Assembly: GCF_000023105.1 (NCBI RefSeq)
Contig: NC_012669.1
Location: forward strand, 3,411,025-3,475,024
Length of the DNA stretch: 64,000 bases
Direction of reading: 5' to 3'
DNA from: Beutenbergia cavernae DSM 12333
Lineage (GTDB): Bacteria; Actinomycetota; Actinomycetes; Actinomycetales; Beutenbergiaceae
Positions 7,945-17,241 of this stretch are shown in pieces (position 1 is the first letter of the stretch; each line of letters starts with the position of its first letter). The notes beneath the pieces were generated by a model that had not been told where the DNA came from, did no database searches, and worked only from the letters and a program-made list of their open reading frames with translations. Both the position numbers and the translations under genes were made by a program.

Positions 7945-8504
7945 CCCAGTCCACGGTTCCCGCGCCGACGGCCCAGCCGCGGCTCCCCGCACGCGAACGC
8001 GCCCGCCGCGAGTGGTACCTCGCCCGACTCGAGCTCTGGCTCGACGCCTACCCCGGGCGGCGCCGGCGCGCGGTCCTCACCGAGCTCCGCGTCGCGATCG
8101 ACGACGACGCCGCGCGCCGCGGCATGCGGGTGGCGCTGCGGGCGCTCGGGTCCCCCCGCCAGCTCGCGCGCGACTACCTCGAGGCCGAGCCCGGCGACCA
8201 CCCCCGCTGGAGCCTCGGCGGCGCTGCCGCGCTGGGCGTGCTCCTGGCGTGGTTCATCGCGACGTGCCTGTACGCGCTCGGGATGTTCGGCGCGCTGGAG
8301 AGCGTCGGCGGCGGGGTCGCGGAGGCGGGTTTCCTCGGTGTCGGACTGGAGGTCGTGCTGGCACCCGGTGAGCTCGGGGTCGCCTTCACGTACGGGACCT
8401 GGATCCCGCTCGCCGTCCTCGCGGCGGTGCTCGTCGTCGTCGCGCAGCCGTGGCGGACGTGGACGTCTCGGGCCGAGCGGCGACGTCGCTCGGCCCTCGG
8501 ATGA
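7941..8504 (+). CDS. HAAS-type membrane protein (DUF1700-like), PadR partner
   Basis: This 187-residue protein begins with a helical soluble segment (ARREWYLARLELWLDAYPGRRRRAVLTELRVAIDDDAARRGM...LGSPRQLARDYL) matching the HAAS fold often encoded with PadR regulators, followed by two or three hydrophobic helices (about residues 90-115, 125-140 and 150-172). It is inferred to be a membrane partner of the PadR system; no enzyme motif is visible. GGAGGA sits before the ATG, which overlaps the PadR stop codon. Confidence 0.8.
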   Translation: MTQSTVPAPTAQPRLPARERARREWYLARLELWLDAYPGRRRRAVLTELRVAIDDDAARRGMRVALRALGSPRQLARDYLEAEPGDHPRWSLGGAAALGVLLAWFIATCLYALGMFGALESVGGGVAEAGFLGVGLEVVLAPGELGVAFTYGTWIPLAVLAAVLVVVAQPWRTWTSRAERRRRSALG

Positions 8505-8668
8505 GGCTCGGCGCTCGGACGAGGCGGAGTTCTCACAGCCGGGTCGGGCCGGCTGAGCGAACTCGTTAACCGGACCGACGTCGTGCCCGACACGTGAGGG
8601 AAACGAGCGGCTCCTAGCGTCGGCGGCTACCGGCACGCGCCGTCGTCCGCTCCCCGAAAGGCTCAGCG

Positions 8669-9559
8669 ATGTCCTACGTGAAGCCAGCCGAGCTCGTCCC
8701 GACGCTCATCGACGCCGGCGTGTCCAAGATCTTCCTGTCGGCCCGGGACACGCTCATCCGCTCGTACATGGGCGGCGCGATCCTCACGCTCGGCGCGGCG
8801 TTCGCCGTGACCATCACCGTGCAGACGGGCTCGGCGCTGATCGGCGCCCTCCTGTTCCCCGTCGGGTTCATCATGCTGTACCTGCTCGGGTACGACCTGC
8901 TCACCGGGGTGTTCGTCCTCGGCTCGCTGGCCTGGCTCGACAAGCGCCCCGGCGTGACGATGCGGGGCGTCCTGCGCAACTGGGGCCTCGTGTTCCTGGG
9001 GAACTTCGCGGGGGCGTTCACCGTGGCGCTGATGATGGCGATCGTCGTCACCTACGGGTTCGACACCCCGCCCAACGAGGTCGGCGAGGCGATCAGCCAC
9101 ATCGGCGAGGGACGCACCGTCGGGTACGCGGAGCACGGGGCGTCGGGCATGCTCACGCTCTTCGTGCGCGGGATGCTGTGCAACTGGATGGTCTCGACCG
9201 GCGTCGTCGGCGCCATGCTCGCGAAGGACGTGCCCGGCAAGGCCATCGCCATGTGGATGCCAGTGATGCTCTTCTTCGCGATGGCGTTCGAGCACTCGGT
9301 CGTCAACATGTTCCTGTTCCCGTCGGGCCTGCTGCTCGGCGGCGACTTCACGATCATGGACTACCTGGTGTGGAACGAGATCCCGACGGTGCTCGGCAAC
9401 CTCGTGGGCGGGCTCCTCTTCACGGCACTCCCCCTGTACGCCACGCACGCCCGGACGGCGGCCCGGCGCGACGCCGAGGCAGAGGCCGGGAGGGCCGGCG
9501 CCGAGGCCGGGCGGGCCGACGAGACGCTCGAGGCCCCCGCACTCACGCCGAGTGCGTGA
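8669..9559 (+). CDS. Formate/nitrite transporter (FNT) family channel
   Basis: This 296-residue protein has six hydrophobic helices and FNT signatures: an N-terminal YVKPAELVPTLIDAGVSK helix, GGAILTLGAAFA, the GNFAGAF half-helix, the LCNWMVSTG pore segment and FFAMAFEHSVVNMF near the second pore loop. FNT pentamers move formate, nitrite or hydrosulfide. Substrate cannot be assigned because no nitrite reductase, formate dehydrogenase or sulfide gene is adjacent. The C-terminus is Ala/Glu/Arg-rich. GAAAGG precedes the ATG. Confidence 0.93.
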   Translation: MSYVKPAELVPTLIDAGVSKIFLSARDTLIRSYMGGAILTLGAAFAVTITVQTGSALIGALLFPVGFIMLYLLGYDLLTGVFVLGSLAWLDKRPGVTMRGVLRNWGLVFLGNFAGAFTVALMMAIVVTYGFDTPPNEVGEAISHIGEGRTVGYAEHGASGMLTLFVRGMLCNWMVSTGVVGAMLAKDVPGKAIAMWMPVMLFFAMAFEHSVVNMFLFPSGLLLGGDFTIMDYLVWNEIPTVLGNLVGGLLFTALPLYATHARTAARRDAEAEAGRAGAEAGRADETLEAPALTPSA

Positions 9560-9606
9560 CACCTCTCGACGTCCTCGGCGAGTCGCCGGGAGGGATCACG
9601 CACTCG
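9549..9606. terminator. Inverted repeat after the FNT gene, possible bidirectional terminator
   Basis: CGAGTGCGTGA (9549-9559, including the FNT stop codon) is the exact reverse complement of TCACGCACTCG (9596-9606). The 36-base interior has additional partial pairing (CCTCTC with GGGAGG). It lies between the convergent FNT and tsaD genes. Confidence 0.45.
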
Positions 9607-9640
9607 CGGCGACGCGGGCTCGCCCGCTCGCCGGTGCGGC

Positions 9641-10699
9641 TCAGGCGACGGCACCCATGACGACCTGCTCGAGAGGCATCTGGGAGTCGGTCGCGAGGTC
9701 CAGCGGGGAGGGGGCGACGCCGGAGCGGACGACGGCGGAGCCCAGCGCGGCGATCATGGCGCCGTTGTCGGTGCAGTAGCGGATCGGCGGGATCCGCACG
9801 TCCACGCCGGCGGCGGCGCAGCGTTCCGCGGCGAGCTCCCGCAGCCGCGAGTTCGCGGAGAAGCCGCCGCCGATCACGAGCGTGTCGACCTCGTGGGCGC
9901 GGCACGCCGCGATGGTCTTGGTGACCAGGACGTCGGCGACGGCCTCCGAGAACGAGGCGGCGACGTCGGCCACGGGCACTCCGGCGCCCGAGTCCTCGCG
10001 GGCCTCGACATAGCGCGCGACGGCGGTCTTGAGGCCGGAGAACGAGAAGTCGTACGGGTGGCGCGCGAGGTCCTTGCCGCGGGAGAGTCCGCGCGGGAAC
10101 GCGATGGCGTCCGGGTCGCCCTCGCGGGCGAGGCGGTCGACGTGCGGTCCGCCCGGGTAGGGCAGGCCGAGGATCCGCCCCACCTTGTCGAAAGCCTCGC
10201 CGGCGGCGTCGTCGAGGGTCTGGCCGAGCTCGACGACGTCACGTGCGATGTCGCGCACCATGAGCAGGCTCGAGTGGCCGCCGGACACGACGAGCGCCAG
10301 GAACCGCTCGGGGAACGGGCCGTGCACGAGCTCGTCGACGGCCGCGTGCCCGACCACGTGGTTGACGCCGTACAGCGGGACGCCGAGCCCGAGCGCGAGG
10401 GCCTTGGCCGCGGCCGAGCCGACGGTGAGCGAGCCCACCAGGCCGGGCCCGGCGGTGACGGCGATCGCGTCGACGTCCGACAGGCCCACCCCGGCCTGGC
10501 CGAGCGCCGCGTCGAGCGTCGGCTCTATGGCCTCGAGGTGGGCGCGCGAGGCGATCTCCGGGACGATGCCGCCGAACCGCGCGTGGGAGTCCATGGAGGA
10601 GGCGGTGACGTCGGCGAGCAGCTCGCGGCCGCGCACGAGCGCGAGCCCCGTCTCGTCGCACGACGTCTCGATCCCGAGCACGAGGGGTTCCGCTGGCAC
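9641..10699 (-). CDS. tsaD: tRNA N6-adenosine threonylcarbamoyltransferase TsaD
   Basis: The protein (about 352 residues from the GTG at 10699) has TsaD hallmarks: [13 protein letters not shown], the metal-binding pair H114/H118 in [31 protein letters not shown] and [13 protein letters not shown]. With TsaB and TsaE it transfers threonylcarbamoyl to A37 of ANN-decoding tRNAs. The 10699 start is favoured because TACCCT lies seven bases upstream (leaderless pattern); a GTG at 10753, three bases after the sseA stop, is the alternative. It ends the tsaE-tsaB-rimI-sseA-tsaD series. Confidence 0.96.
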   Translation of the reverse strand: MPAEPLVLGIETSCDETGLALVRGRELLADVTASSMDSHARFGGIVPEIASRAHLEAIEPTLDAALGQAGVGLSDVDAIAVTAGPGLVGSLTVGSAAAKALALGLGVPLYGVNHVVGHAAVDELVHGPFPERFLALVVSGGHSSLLMVRDIARDVVELGQTLDDAAGEAFDKVGRILGLPYPGGPHVDRLAREGDPDAIAFPRGLSRGKDLARHPYDFSFSGLKTAVARYVEAREDSGAGVPVADVAASFSEAVADVLVTKTIAACRAHEVDTLVIGGGFSANSRLRELAAERCAAAGVDVRIPPIRYCTDNGAMIAALGSAVVRSGVAPSPLDLATDSQMPLEQVVMGAVA

Positions 10700-10756
10700 G
10701 GCGTCCAGGGTAGTGCGCCGGCGCGCGTCCGCCGGTGGTCGGGCCGAGGACACGGC

Positions 10757-11590
10757 TCAGGCCCCGGTGGCCGCCGGACGGTCCGGGTCGTTGGACCACT
10801 GCGACCACGATCCCGGGTACAGCGCGGCCGGGATGCCCGCCGCGGCGAGGGCCGCGATCTCGTGCGACGCCGTCACCCCGGAGCCGCAGTACGCGGCCAC
10901 GGGGACGTCGCCGTCGATCCCGAGCGCCGCGAACCGCGCGCGGAGCGCCTCCGCGCCGAGGAACCGGCCCGCGGGGTCCAGGTTGTCCGACGTCGGCGCG
11001 CTGACCGCGCCCGGGATGTGCCCGGCGCGCGGGTCGATCGGCTCGCTCTCGCCGCGGAACCGCTCCCCCGCCCGCGAGTCGAGGAGGATGCCCGCCCAGG
11101 CGGCGGCGCCGTCGGCGTCGATGGTCGGCATCCCACCGCCGGCGAGCTCCACGTCGCCGACGTGCGGGCGCACGTCGCCGTCCTCGAGGATCCCGCCGAC
11201 CCGCGCCCAGGCCGCGAGACCGCCGTCGAGGATCCGCACCGAGGGGTGCCCGCCCCACCGCAGCAGCCACCACGCGCGGGCCGCCGCGGTGCCCCCGGCG
11301 TCGTCGTAGACCACGACGTCGGCGCCGTCGTCGACTCCCCAGGAGCGCGCGGCGGCCTGCAGGTCGGCGAGCGTCGGGAGCGGGTGGCGGCCGGCCTCGG
11401 GTGAGCCCGGACCCGCCAGCTCGTGCTCGAGGTCGACGTAGACGGCGCCGGGCAGGTGGCCGGCGGAGTACGCCCGGCGGCCGTCCGGCTCCGCGAGGGT
11501 CCATCGCACGTCGAGCAGCACGGGGTCCTTCTCGCGCGCCGACGAGAGCCGGGTGTAGAGGTCCGTCGCCGAGACGAGGACGTCGCTCAT
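10757..11590 (-). CDS. sseA: Thiosulfate/3-mercaptopyruvate sulfurtransferase (tandem rhodanese)
   Basis: The 277-residue protein has two rhodanese domains. The first is inactive (LLDVRWTL..., VVVYDDAGGTAAAR, with Asp where Cys would be); the second carries the catalytic loop YCGSGVTA with C235. Such enzymes move sulfane sulfur to cyanide or other thiophiles. It is unusual in being inserted between rimI and tsaD; its ATG overlaps the rimI stop by four bases (ATGA), so it is translated as part of the tsa operon. Confidence 0.93.
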   Translation of the reverse strand: MSDVLVSATDLYTRLSSAREKDPVLLDVRWTLAEPDGRRAYSAGHLPGAVYVDLEHELAGPGSPEAGRHPLPTLADLQAAARSWGVDDGADVVVYDDAGGTAAARAWWLLRWGGHPSVRILDGGLAAWARVGGILEDGDVRPHVGDVELAGGGMPTIDADGAAAWAGILLDSRAGERFRGESEPIDPRAGHIPGAVSAPTSDNLDPAGRFLGAEALRARFAALGIDGDVPVAAYCGSGVTASHEIAALAAAGIPAALYPGSWSQWSNDPDRPAATGA

Positions 11591-12114
11591 GGGTGCTCCT
11601 TCTCGGGGATGGTGCCGACGGCGTCGGCCCGCAGCATCTCGGCGCCGACGACGCCCGGTGGCGCCGCGAGGGAGAGCCGCATGACGACGGCGTCGGCTCC
11701 CTCCGGCTGGTAGTAGCCCTTGCGGATGCCCAGCGGCACGAATCCGGCCCGCTCGTAGAGCCGCTGCGCCCCGGCGTCGTGCGCGCGCACCTCGAGGTAG
11801 ACCTCGCGGGAGCCCGCGCGCCGCGCCGCGTCCAGGAGCGCGGCGAGGAGCGCGGCGCCGATCCCCCGACGACGGTGCCCCGGCGCGACCCCGACGGTCA
11901 TGATCTCGGCCTGCGCGGCGACGGCGATGCCGGCCCACCCGACGAGCGCGTCGTCGTCGTCGACGGCCGCGACGTACCGGCGGTCGGGTCGGGCGAGCTC
12001 GGCGTCATACGTCGCGCGCGACCAGGCACCCGCCCCGAAGAGCACGGGCTCGAGCTCGACGACGCGATCGAGGTCACGGGCCGTGAGCCGGCGGAGCCGG
12101 ACGGGTGGGGTCAC
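11587..12114 (-). CDS. rimI: Ribosomal-protein-alanine N-acetyltransferase RimI-like
   Basis: The 175-residue GNAT protein has VRLRRLTARDLDRVVELEPVLF, IMTVGVAPGHRRRGIGAALL (acetyl-CoA loop R/GxxGxG/A) and YLEVRAHDAGAQRLYERAGF, the RimI pattern. RimI acetylates the N-terminal Ala of S18; a broader protein acetyltransferase role is possible. Its GTG start overlaps the tsaB stop by four bases, and its own stop overlaps the sseA start. The extra C-terminal tail of about 25 residues beyond the GNAT fold is of unknown use. Confidence 0.92.
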   Translation of the reverse strand: MTPPVRLRRLTARDLDRVVELEPVLFGAGAWSRATYDAELARPDRRYVAAVDDDDALVGWAGIAVAAQAEIMTVGVAPGHRRRGIGAALLAALLDAARRAGSREVYLEVRAHDAGAQRLYERAGFVPLGIRKGYYQPEGADAVVMRLSLAAPPGVVGAEMLRADAVGTIPEKEHP

Positions 12115-12806
12115 GAGGCCCTCTTGCGCGGCGCCCGGGGCGCGACGTCGGGACGGCGCAGGTACAGCGGCGTGAGCGCGACGTCGTCGCCGGCGGCGGC
12201 GCGCTCGGCGCCGATCCGGGCGAGGAGGGCCGCGTCGAACTCCTCCGGCGCTCCGGGGACCGTCGGCAGCGCGTCCGGGTAGAGGCCGGTCGCCGGGCCG
12301 ACGCACGGCTCGGCGAGCGTGAGCCGGTCGGGTGCGACGACGTCGGGCCCGTCGGTCCGGACGACGGCGCCGTCGCCGTCGCGCACGTAGCGAGCGGTGT
12401 AGACCTCGCGCCGGCGAGCATCGGCCACCACGCGCACGGCGCCGTCGGCAGCCCTGCCCTCGCCGTCGAACCAGGCGCGCGCCCACACGTCCAGGCTCGG
12501 CACGCCCCAGACCTCGACGCCGGCCGCCCGGCCGAGCATCCGCGCGGTGACGATCCCGACCCGCAGGCCCGTGAAGGGAGCCGGGCCGGTGCCGACGGCG
12601 ATGCCGGCGAGGTCGGGAGCGCTCAGCCCCGCGGCGTCGAGCACCTCGGAGATCAGGGGCGTGAGGACCTCGGCGTGGCCGCGCGGGTCCGGGGAGCCAG
12701 CGACACCCAGCTGCGTCCAGCCCGCCGCGGCGTCGACGAGGGCGACGGACGTCCCGCCGGAGGTGTCGATGCCGAGCACGGGGCCGGCGACAGGTGGAGT
12801 GGGCAC
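12111..12806 (-). CDS. tsaB: t6A biosynthesis protein TsaB
   Basis: This 231-residue ASKHA-fold protein has VLGIDTSGGTSVALVD and the GIAVGTGPAPFTGLRVGIVTARML helix typical of TsaB, which lacks a catalytic site and scaffolds TsaD and TsaE. The GTG at 12806 is preceded six bases upstream by TACGCT, a leaderless pattern, suggesting tsaB-rimI-sseA-tsaD can be transcribed separately from the upstream nnr-alr-tsaE genes; the gap to tsaE is 49 bases. Confidence 0.95.
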   Translation of the reverse strand: MPTPPVAGPVLGIDTSGGTSVALVDAAAGWTQLGVAGSPDPRGHAEVLTPLISEVLDAAGLSAPDLAGIAVGTGPAPFTGLRVGIVTARMLGRAAGVEVWGVPSLDVWARAWFDGEGRAADGAVRVVADARRREVYTARYVRDGDGAVVRTDGPDVVAPDRLTLAEPCVGPATGLYPDALPTVPGAPEEFDAALLARIGAERAAAGDDVALTPLYLRRPDVAPRAPRKRAS

Positions 12807-12855
12807 GCGCCCAGCGTAACGAGCGAGACTCCGACAGCGAGGAACGAGCGATGAC

Positions 12856-13338
12856 TCAGGCGAGGGCGCCCGCGAGGTCGACCCCCGCCCACCGGCGGCC
12901 GTGTGCCCGCAGGACGGCGCGGCGCGGCACGTCCTCGGCGTCGCCGCGGGGCCGGACGAGGTCGATCTCCAGGCGGTCGCCGGCGAGCTGCTCCACGAGT
13001 CCAGCGCCCCACTCGACGACCGTGACGGAGTCGGCGAGGGACGTGTCCAGGTCGAGGGCGTCCACCTCGTCCAGGCTGCCGAGGCGGTAGGCGTCGACGT
13101 GCACCAGGGCGGGGCCGTCGCCGAGCGAGGGGTGCACGCGTGCGATGACGAACGTGGGCGAGGCGACCTGGCCGCGCACGCCCAGGCCCTTGCCCAGGCC
13201 CTGCGTCAGCGTGGTCTTGCCGGCGCCGAGCTCCCCGGTGAGCACGACGAGGTCGCCGGCGCGCAGCAGCGTGGCGAGGCGGCGTCCGAGCGCGCGGGTG
13301 GCGTCGGCGTCGGCCAGCTCGAGCTCCACCTCAGGCAT
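12856..13338 (-). CDS. tsaE: t6A biosynthesis ATPase TsaE
   Basis: This 160-residue protein has the P-loop GELGAGKTTL (about residues 35-44), SPTFVIARVHP and HVDAYRLGSLDEVDALDLD, then VTVVEWG, the complete TsaE pattern. TsaE hydrolyses ATP to reset the TsaBD complex. Its ATG lies inside the end of alr (8-base overlap), showing translational coupling. Confidence 0.96.
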   Translation of the reverse strand: MPEVELELADADATRALGRRLATLLRAGDLVVLTGELGAGKTTLTQGLGKGLGVRGQVASPTFVIARVHPSLGDGPALVHVDAYRLGSLDEVDALDLDTSLADSVTVVEWGAGLVEQLAGDRLEIDLVRPRGDAEDVPRRAVLRAHGRRWAGVDLAGALA

Positions 13339-14467
13339 CCCGCCCTCCCACGTGCACGCGAGGGACGCGCGGGCCGAGGCGGGTGACGATCTCGTACGTG
13401 ATGGTGTCGGCGGCGCGCGCCCAGTCGGCCGCCGTGGGTTCGCCGTCGGCGCCCGACCCGAACAGGACGGCGACGTCCCCCGCGTGGGCGTTCGCACCGG
13501 CGCCGAGGTCGAGCACGAACTGGTCCATGCAGACCCTGCCGGCGATCCGCGACCAGGTGTCGCCGACCTGCACGGGGCCCGCCCCGCCGGCGTGCCGCGG
13601 GATCCCGTCGGCGTACCCGAGCGGGACGACGGCGAGCGAGGTCGCCTCCGACGTCGTGTACTCGTGCCCGTAGGAGACGCCCTGGCCGGCGGGGGCGTGC
13701 TTGACGATGGTGAGCTCGGCCTCCAGCCGCATGGCGGGCGTGAGGCCCAGCTCGTCGGCCGTGCGGTCGCCGAACGGGCTGAGGCCGACGACGGCGATGC
13801 CCGGGCGGACGAGGTCGAAGTGGGTGGCGGCGTGCGCGAGCGTGCCGGCGGAGTTCGCGAGGTGCCGTACCTCGAGGTGCGCCCCGGCGTCCTCGGCTCG
13901 CCGGACCGCCTCCGCGAACACCCGGGTCTGCTCGGCGGTGAGCCCGCTCTCCGCGTCGTCGGCGCTCGCCAGGTGCGACCACACGCCCACGACGTCGATC
14001 TCGCCAGCGGCCTGCGCTCGCACGGCGGCGTCGAGCAGCCCGCCCCACTCGTCGAGGAACAGGCCGGAGCGGCCCATCCCGGTGTCGACCTTGAGGTGCA
14101 CCCGGGCCACGACGCCGCTCTCGCGGGCCGCCCCGACGACCTCGTCGAGGGCCCACGGGGCGGCGACCGACAGGTCCAGGTCGGCGCGCAGGGCCTCGGC
14201 GAGCGGAGCGCCGGGGGCGTACAGCCAGGTGAGGGTGCGGGCGTCGACGCCGGCCGCCCGCAGCGTGAGGGCCTCGCCGAGCTGGGCGACGCCGAGCCAG
14301 GTGGCCCCGGCGCCGAGGGCGGCGCGCGCGACCGGCACGAGCCCGTGCCCGTAGGCGTCGCCCTTGACGACGGCCATCACCTCGGCGGGGCCGGCCACCT
14401 CGCGCAGCCGGGCGACGTTCCCGGCGATCGCGCCGAGGTCGACGACGGCGCGGGCCGGGTAGGTCAT
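13331..14467 (-). CDS. alr: Alanine racemase
   Basis: This PLP enzyme of about 378 residues has the cofactor lysine in MAVVKGDAYGHG (K35), the LKVDTGMGRSG strand, RPGIAVVGLSPFG, the catalytic tyrosine in QGVSYGHEYTT and GRVCMDQFVLDLG near the end. It makes D-alanine for peptidoglycan. The ATG at 14467 overlaps the nnr stop (TGATG); a GTG one codon earlier is equally possible. It is cotranscribed with nnr and tsaE. Confidence 0.97.
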   Translation of the reverse strand: MTYPARAVVDLGAIAGNVARLREVAGPAEVMAVVKGDAYGHGLVPVARAALGAGATWLGVAQLGEALTLRAAGVDARTLTWLYAPGAPLAEALRADLDLSVAAPWALDEVVGAARESGVVARVHLKVDTGMGRSGLFLDEWGGLLDAAVRAQAAGEIDVVGVWSHLASADDAESGLTAEQTRVFAEAVRRAEDAGAHLEVRHLANSAGTLAHAATHFDLVRPGIAVVGLSPFGDRTADELGLTPAMRLEAELTIVKHAPAGQGVSYGHEYTTSEATSLAVVPLGYADGIPRHAGGAGPVQVGDTWSRIAGRVCMDQFVLDLGAGANAHAGDVAVLFGSGADGEPTAADWARAADTITYEIVTRLGPRVPRVHVGGRDA

Positions 14468-16047
14468 CACCCGTCCATCATTTCACCGGTGAGCAGGTCG
14501 CGGAGCGTGCCGGGGACGGCGTCGGCCACGTCGAGCGCCGCGATCGGGCCGCCTGCCGAGGCGGCTCGGGCGGCGCGGCCGTGCACGAGGGCGGCGGCGG
14601 CGGCCAGCTCGGCGGCGAGCGCCGGCCGCTCGACCACGTCGCCGGACCTGCCCGCGAGCAACGCGCCGAGGACGCCGGCGAGCACGTCGCCGGCCCCCGC
14701 CGTCGCGAGCCAGGGCGTCGCGTCGGCCTGCGCGTAGACGGGCGTGCCGGGACCGGCGACGAGCGTGGTCGCACCTTTCAGGAGCACCGTCGCGCCGGTG
14801 ATCTCGACGGCGCGCCGCAGCGCGGCGACGGGGGCGCCCTCGACGTCCGCACGGCTGGCGTCGTCGCCGGCGTCCGTCAGGAGGCGCGCGAGCTCCCCGG
14901 CGTGCGGGGTGAGGACGGCGTGCGCCGGCAGCCCGTCCGGCAGGAGCGGGAGGGCCCCGGCGTCGAGCACCATCGGGACACCTGCGCGGAGGGCGTCCTC
15001 GAACGTCCGCTCGACGTCCTCGGCCCGGGCGCCGTCCGCCGGGTCGATGCCCGGCCCCAGCACCCAGGCCTGCACCCTGCCGCGGCCGGCGACGACCTCC
15101 GGGTGGCGCGCCTGCACGGCCGCCGTGACGGGTGTCGACCCGAGGTAGCGCACCATGCCGACGCCGCACCGCACGGCTCCGCTCGTCGTGAGGACCGCGG
15201 CGCCGGGATAGGCCCCCGAACCGGCGACGACGCCCAGCACCCCGCGGGTGTACTTGTGGTCGTCCGCCGTGGGGACCGGCCAGAGGTCGGCGACGTCCGC
15301 TCCCGTGAGCCGCACGGCGTCCGGCGGTTCCGCCGCGAGCGCGTCGAGGCCCAGCTCGACGACCTCGACGCGGCCGGCCGCACCGGCCGCCGGCGGCAGG
15401 AGGAGTCCAGGCTTGGCGGCGCCCATCGTGACCGTGCGGTCGGCGACCAGCACGGGACCGGGGACGGCGCCGTCGTCGACGCCGATCCCGCTCGGCACGT
15501 CGACGGCCACGACGACGGGCGGTGCCGGCGCCGCGTCGACGGCGTCGCCGAGCGCGGTCACGAGGCCGGCGGCCGGTCCACGCAGGGGACCCCGCGCTCC
15601 GATGCCCGTGATCGCGTCGACGACGACGTGCGAGCGCAGGGCGAGGCGGACGGCGACGCTCACGCCGTCGTCGTCGCCGGCCAGGTGGATGCCGACGCCG
15701 GCACGGCGGGCGGCGGCCAGGCCGCCCGCGTGCGGGTGCGTACCGACGAGGACGACGTCGCACGCCACACCGCGCCCGGCGAGGAACGCTGCCGCGAACA
15801 GCCCGTCACCGCCGTTGTTGCCGCTGCCGACGAGCACGCACACCCGCGCGCCAGCGACGCGACCGCGGGTCACCGGTGCCGTCGGTCGCGATCCTGCTGC
15901 GCTCGTCCCGCGCTCCGGAGTCCCCGCTCGGATCTCCTCACGGACCGCCCGCGCGAGGGCGCCCGCGGCCTCCTGCATCAGCGGAGCGCCGGCGGCGAGC
16001 AGCGGCTCCTCGGCTCGGCGGACCTGGGCGGCGGAGTAGGCGCGCAT
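14467..16047 (-). CDS. nnr: Bifunctional NAD(P)H-hydrate epimerase / ADP-dependent dehydratase
   Basis: This fusion of about 526 residues has an N-terminal YjeF_N epimerase domain (AQVRRAEEPLL, CVLVGSGNNGGDGLFAA, VVDAITGIGARGPLRG, VAVDVPSGIGVDDG) and a C-terminal ribokinase-like dehydratase (GVLGVVAGSGAYPGAAVL, VLTPHAGELARLL, VLLKGATTLVAGPG, TAGAGDVLAGVLGALLA). It repairs hydrated NAD(P)H. It is the first gene of the alr/tsa series, starting at ATG 16047 or GTG 16050. Confidence 0.96.
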   Translation of the reverse strand: MRAYSAAQVRRAEEPLLAAGAPLMQEAAGALARAVREEIRAGTPERGTSAAGSRPTAPVTRGRVAGARVCVLVGSGNNGGDGLFAAAFLAGRGVACDVVLVGTHPHAGGLAAARRAGVGIHLAGDDDGVSVAVRLALRSHVVVDAITGIGARGPLRGPAAGLVTALGDAVDAAPAPPVVVAVDVPSGIGVDDGAVPGPVLVADRTVTMGAAKPGLLLPPAAGAAGRVEVVELGLDALAAEPPDAVRLTGADVADLWPVPTADDHKYTRGVLGVVAGSGAYPGAAVLTTSGAVRCGVGMVRYLGSTPVTAAVQARHPEVVAGRGRVQAWVLGPGIDPADGARAEDVERTFEDALRAGVPMVLDAGALPLLPDGLPAHAVLTPHAGELARLLTDAGDDASRADVEGAPVAALRRAVEITGATVLLKGATTLVAGPGTPVYAQADATPWLATAGAGDVLAGVLGALLAGRSGDVVERPALAAELAAAAALVHGRAARAASAGGPIAALDVADAVPGTLRDLLTGEMMDG

Positions 16048-16096
16048 CACGCGCCCATCATCCCGAGCCGAGCCCGGCGGCGCAGGGGGACGGCCC

Positions 16097-17113
16097 TCAG
16101 GCGCTCTCCCGCACCACGAGCGTCGCGGGGAACGTGACGGACTTCTGCGGACCCCCGTCGATCACGCTCAGCAGCAGGCTCACGAGTTCGGCACTGATCT
16201 GGTCGAAGGGCTGGTGCATGGTGGTGAGCGGCGGATCCAGGGTGGCGGCGAGCCCGGAGTCGTCGAAGCCGCCGACCGCGACGTCACCCGGTACCGATCG
16301 GCCGGCTCGGCGCAGGGCGGCGAGCGCGCCCGCGGCCATGACGTCGGAGGCCGCGAACACGGCGTCGAGGTCACTCGCCCGTGCGAGCAGCTGCGAGATC
16401 GCGGCAGCCCCGGACTCGGCGCTGTAGTCCCCGTAGGCGACGAGGCGCTCGTCGAAGTCCTCACCGAGCTCGGTCCGGTACCCCTCGAGGCGGTACCGCC
16501 CGCCCGGGGTGTCGAGCGGACCGGTGATCATGGCGATCCGGCGTCGGCCGCTCCGACGGAGATGGGCGACCATGGTCCGCGCACCCGCGACCTCGTCCAC
16601 GGACACGGACGGCACCTGCCGCGCGTGGCCCATCGGGATGCCGCAGGCCACGAGCGGGATGCCCTGCTCCTGGAGCGACTCGAGGAGCGGGTCGCTCTCG
16701 TGCGAGGAGATGAGCAGCACGCCGTCCACGTGCCGGGCTCCCACGTAGTGGGCGACGTTCTCGCGCTCCTCGGGCGTGCCGGCGACCAGCAGGATGAGCG
16801 TCATGCCGCGGCTCGCGAGCGCTTCCGCCGCTCCGCGCAGGAGGATCGAGAAGGTCGGGTCGGCGAACAGCAGGTGCTGGGGCTCGGTCAGCAGGAACGC
16901 GAGCGAGTTCGACCTCCCGGTGACGAGGCTGCGCGCGTGCTGGTTCGCGCGGTAGCCCGTGGACCGGATCGCGCGCTCGACGGCGTCACGCGCCGTCGGG
17001 GAGACCCAGTGGCCCCCGTTGATGACCCGCGAGACGGTGCCGCGCGACACGCCCGCGGCGGTGGCGACGTCGCGGATCGTCGGACGCCGAGGGGCGGTTG
17101 CGAGGGGGTCCAC
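16097..17113 (-). CDS. LacI-family repressor of the galactan locus
   Basis: This 338-residue protein has a LacI HTH (PTIRDVATAAGVSRGTVSRVING, hinge TARDAVERAIRSTGYRANQHARSL) and a periplasmic-binding-type effector domain (DGVLLISSHESDPLL, GRRRIAMITG, DAVFAASDVMAAGAL, VGGFDDSGLA). It is divergent from the GH42 gene and very likely controls it and the ABC/GH53 genes with a galacto-oligosaccharide as inducer (inference from context). TAGAGT lies seven bases before the GTG start, so the mRNA is probably leaderless. Confidence 0.94.
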   Translation of the reverse strand: MDPLATAPRRPTIRDVATAAGVSRGTVSRVINGGHWVSPTARDAVERAIRSTGYRANQHARSLVTGRSNSLAFLLTEPQHLLFADPTFSILLRGAAEALASRGMTLILLVAGTPEERENVAHYVGARHVDGVLLISSHESDPLLESLQEQGIPLVACGIPMGHARQVPSVSVDEVAGARTMVAHLRRSGRRRIAMITGPLDTPGGRYRLEGYRTELGEDFDERLVAYGDYSAESGAAAISQLLARASDLDAVFAASDVMAAGALAALRRAGRSVPGDVAVGGFDDSGLAATLDPPLTTMHQPFDQISAELVSLLLSVIDGGPQKSVTFPATLVVRESA

Positions 17114-17188
17114 GGCCTCGACTCTAGACCGCTGTGACGGCGCCGCAGCGGTACAAACGGACCGATTCCTGTGCACGATCACGGTTCG

Positions 17189-17213
17189 GTCACGAACGCT
17201 GTCGGAACGTGAC
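17189..17213. promoter_or_regulatory. Inverted repeat in lacI-GH42 intergenic region, candidate operator
   Basis: GTCACG (17189-17194) and CGTGAC (17208-17213) form an inverted repeat upstream of a -10-like TATGCT (17234-17239). The palindromic CTGTGCACG also occurs twice (17169-17177 and 17238-17246). Any of these could be the LacI-type site; none matches a classic contiguous LacI palindrome well enough to choose. Confidence 0.35.
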
Positions 17214-17241
17214 ACATCGTGCTCGGTGCTGGATATGCTGT

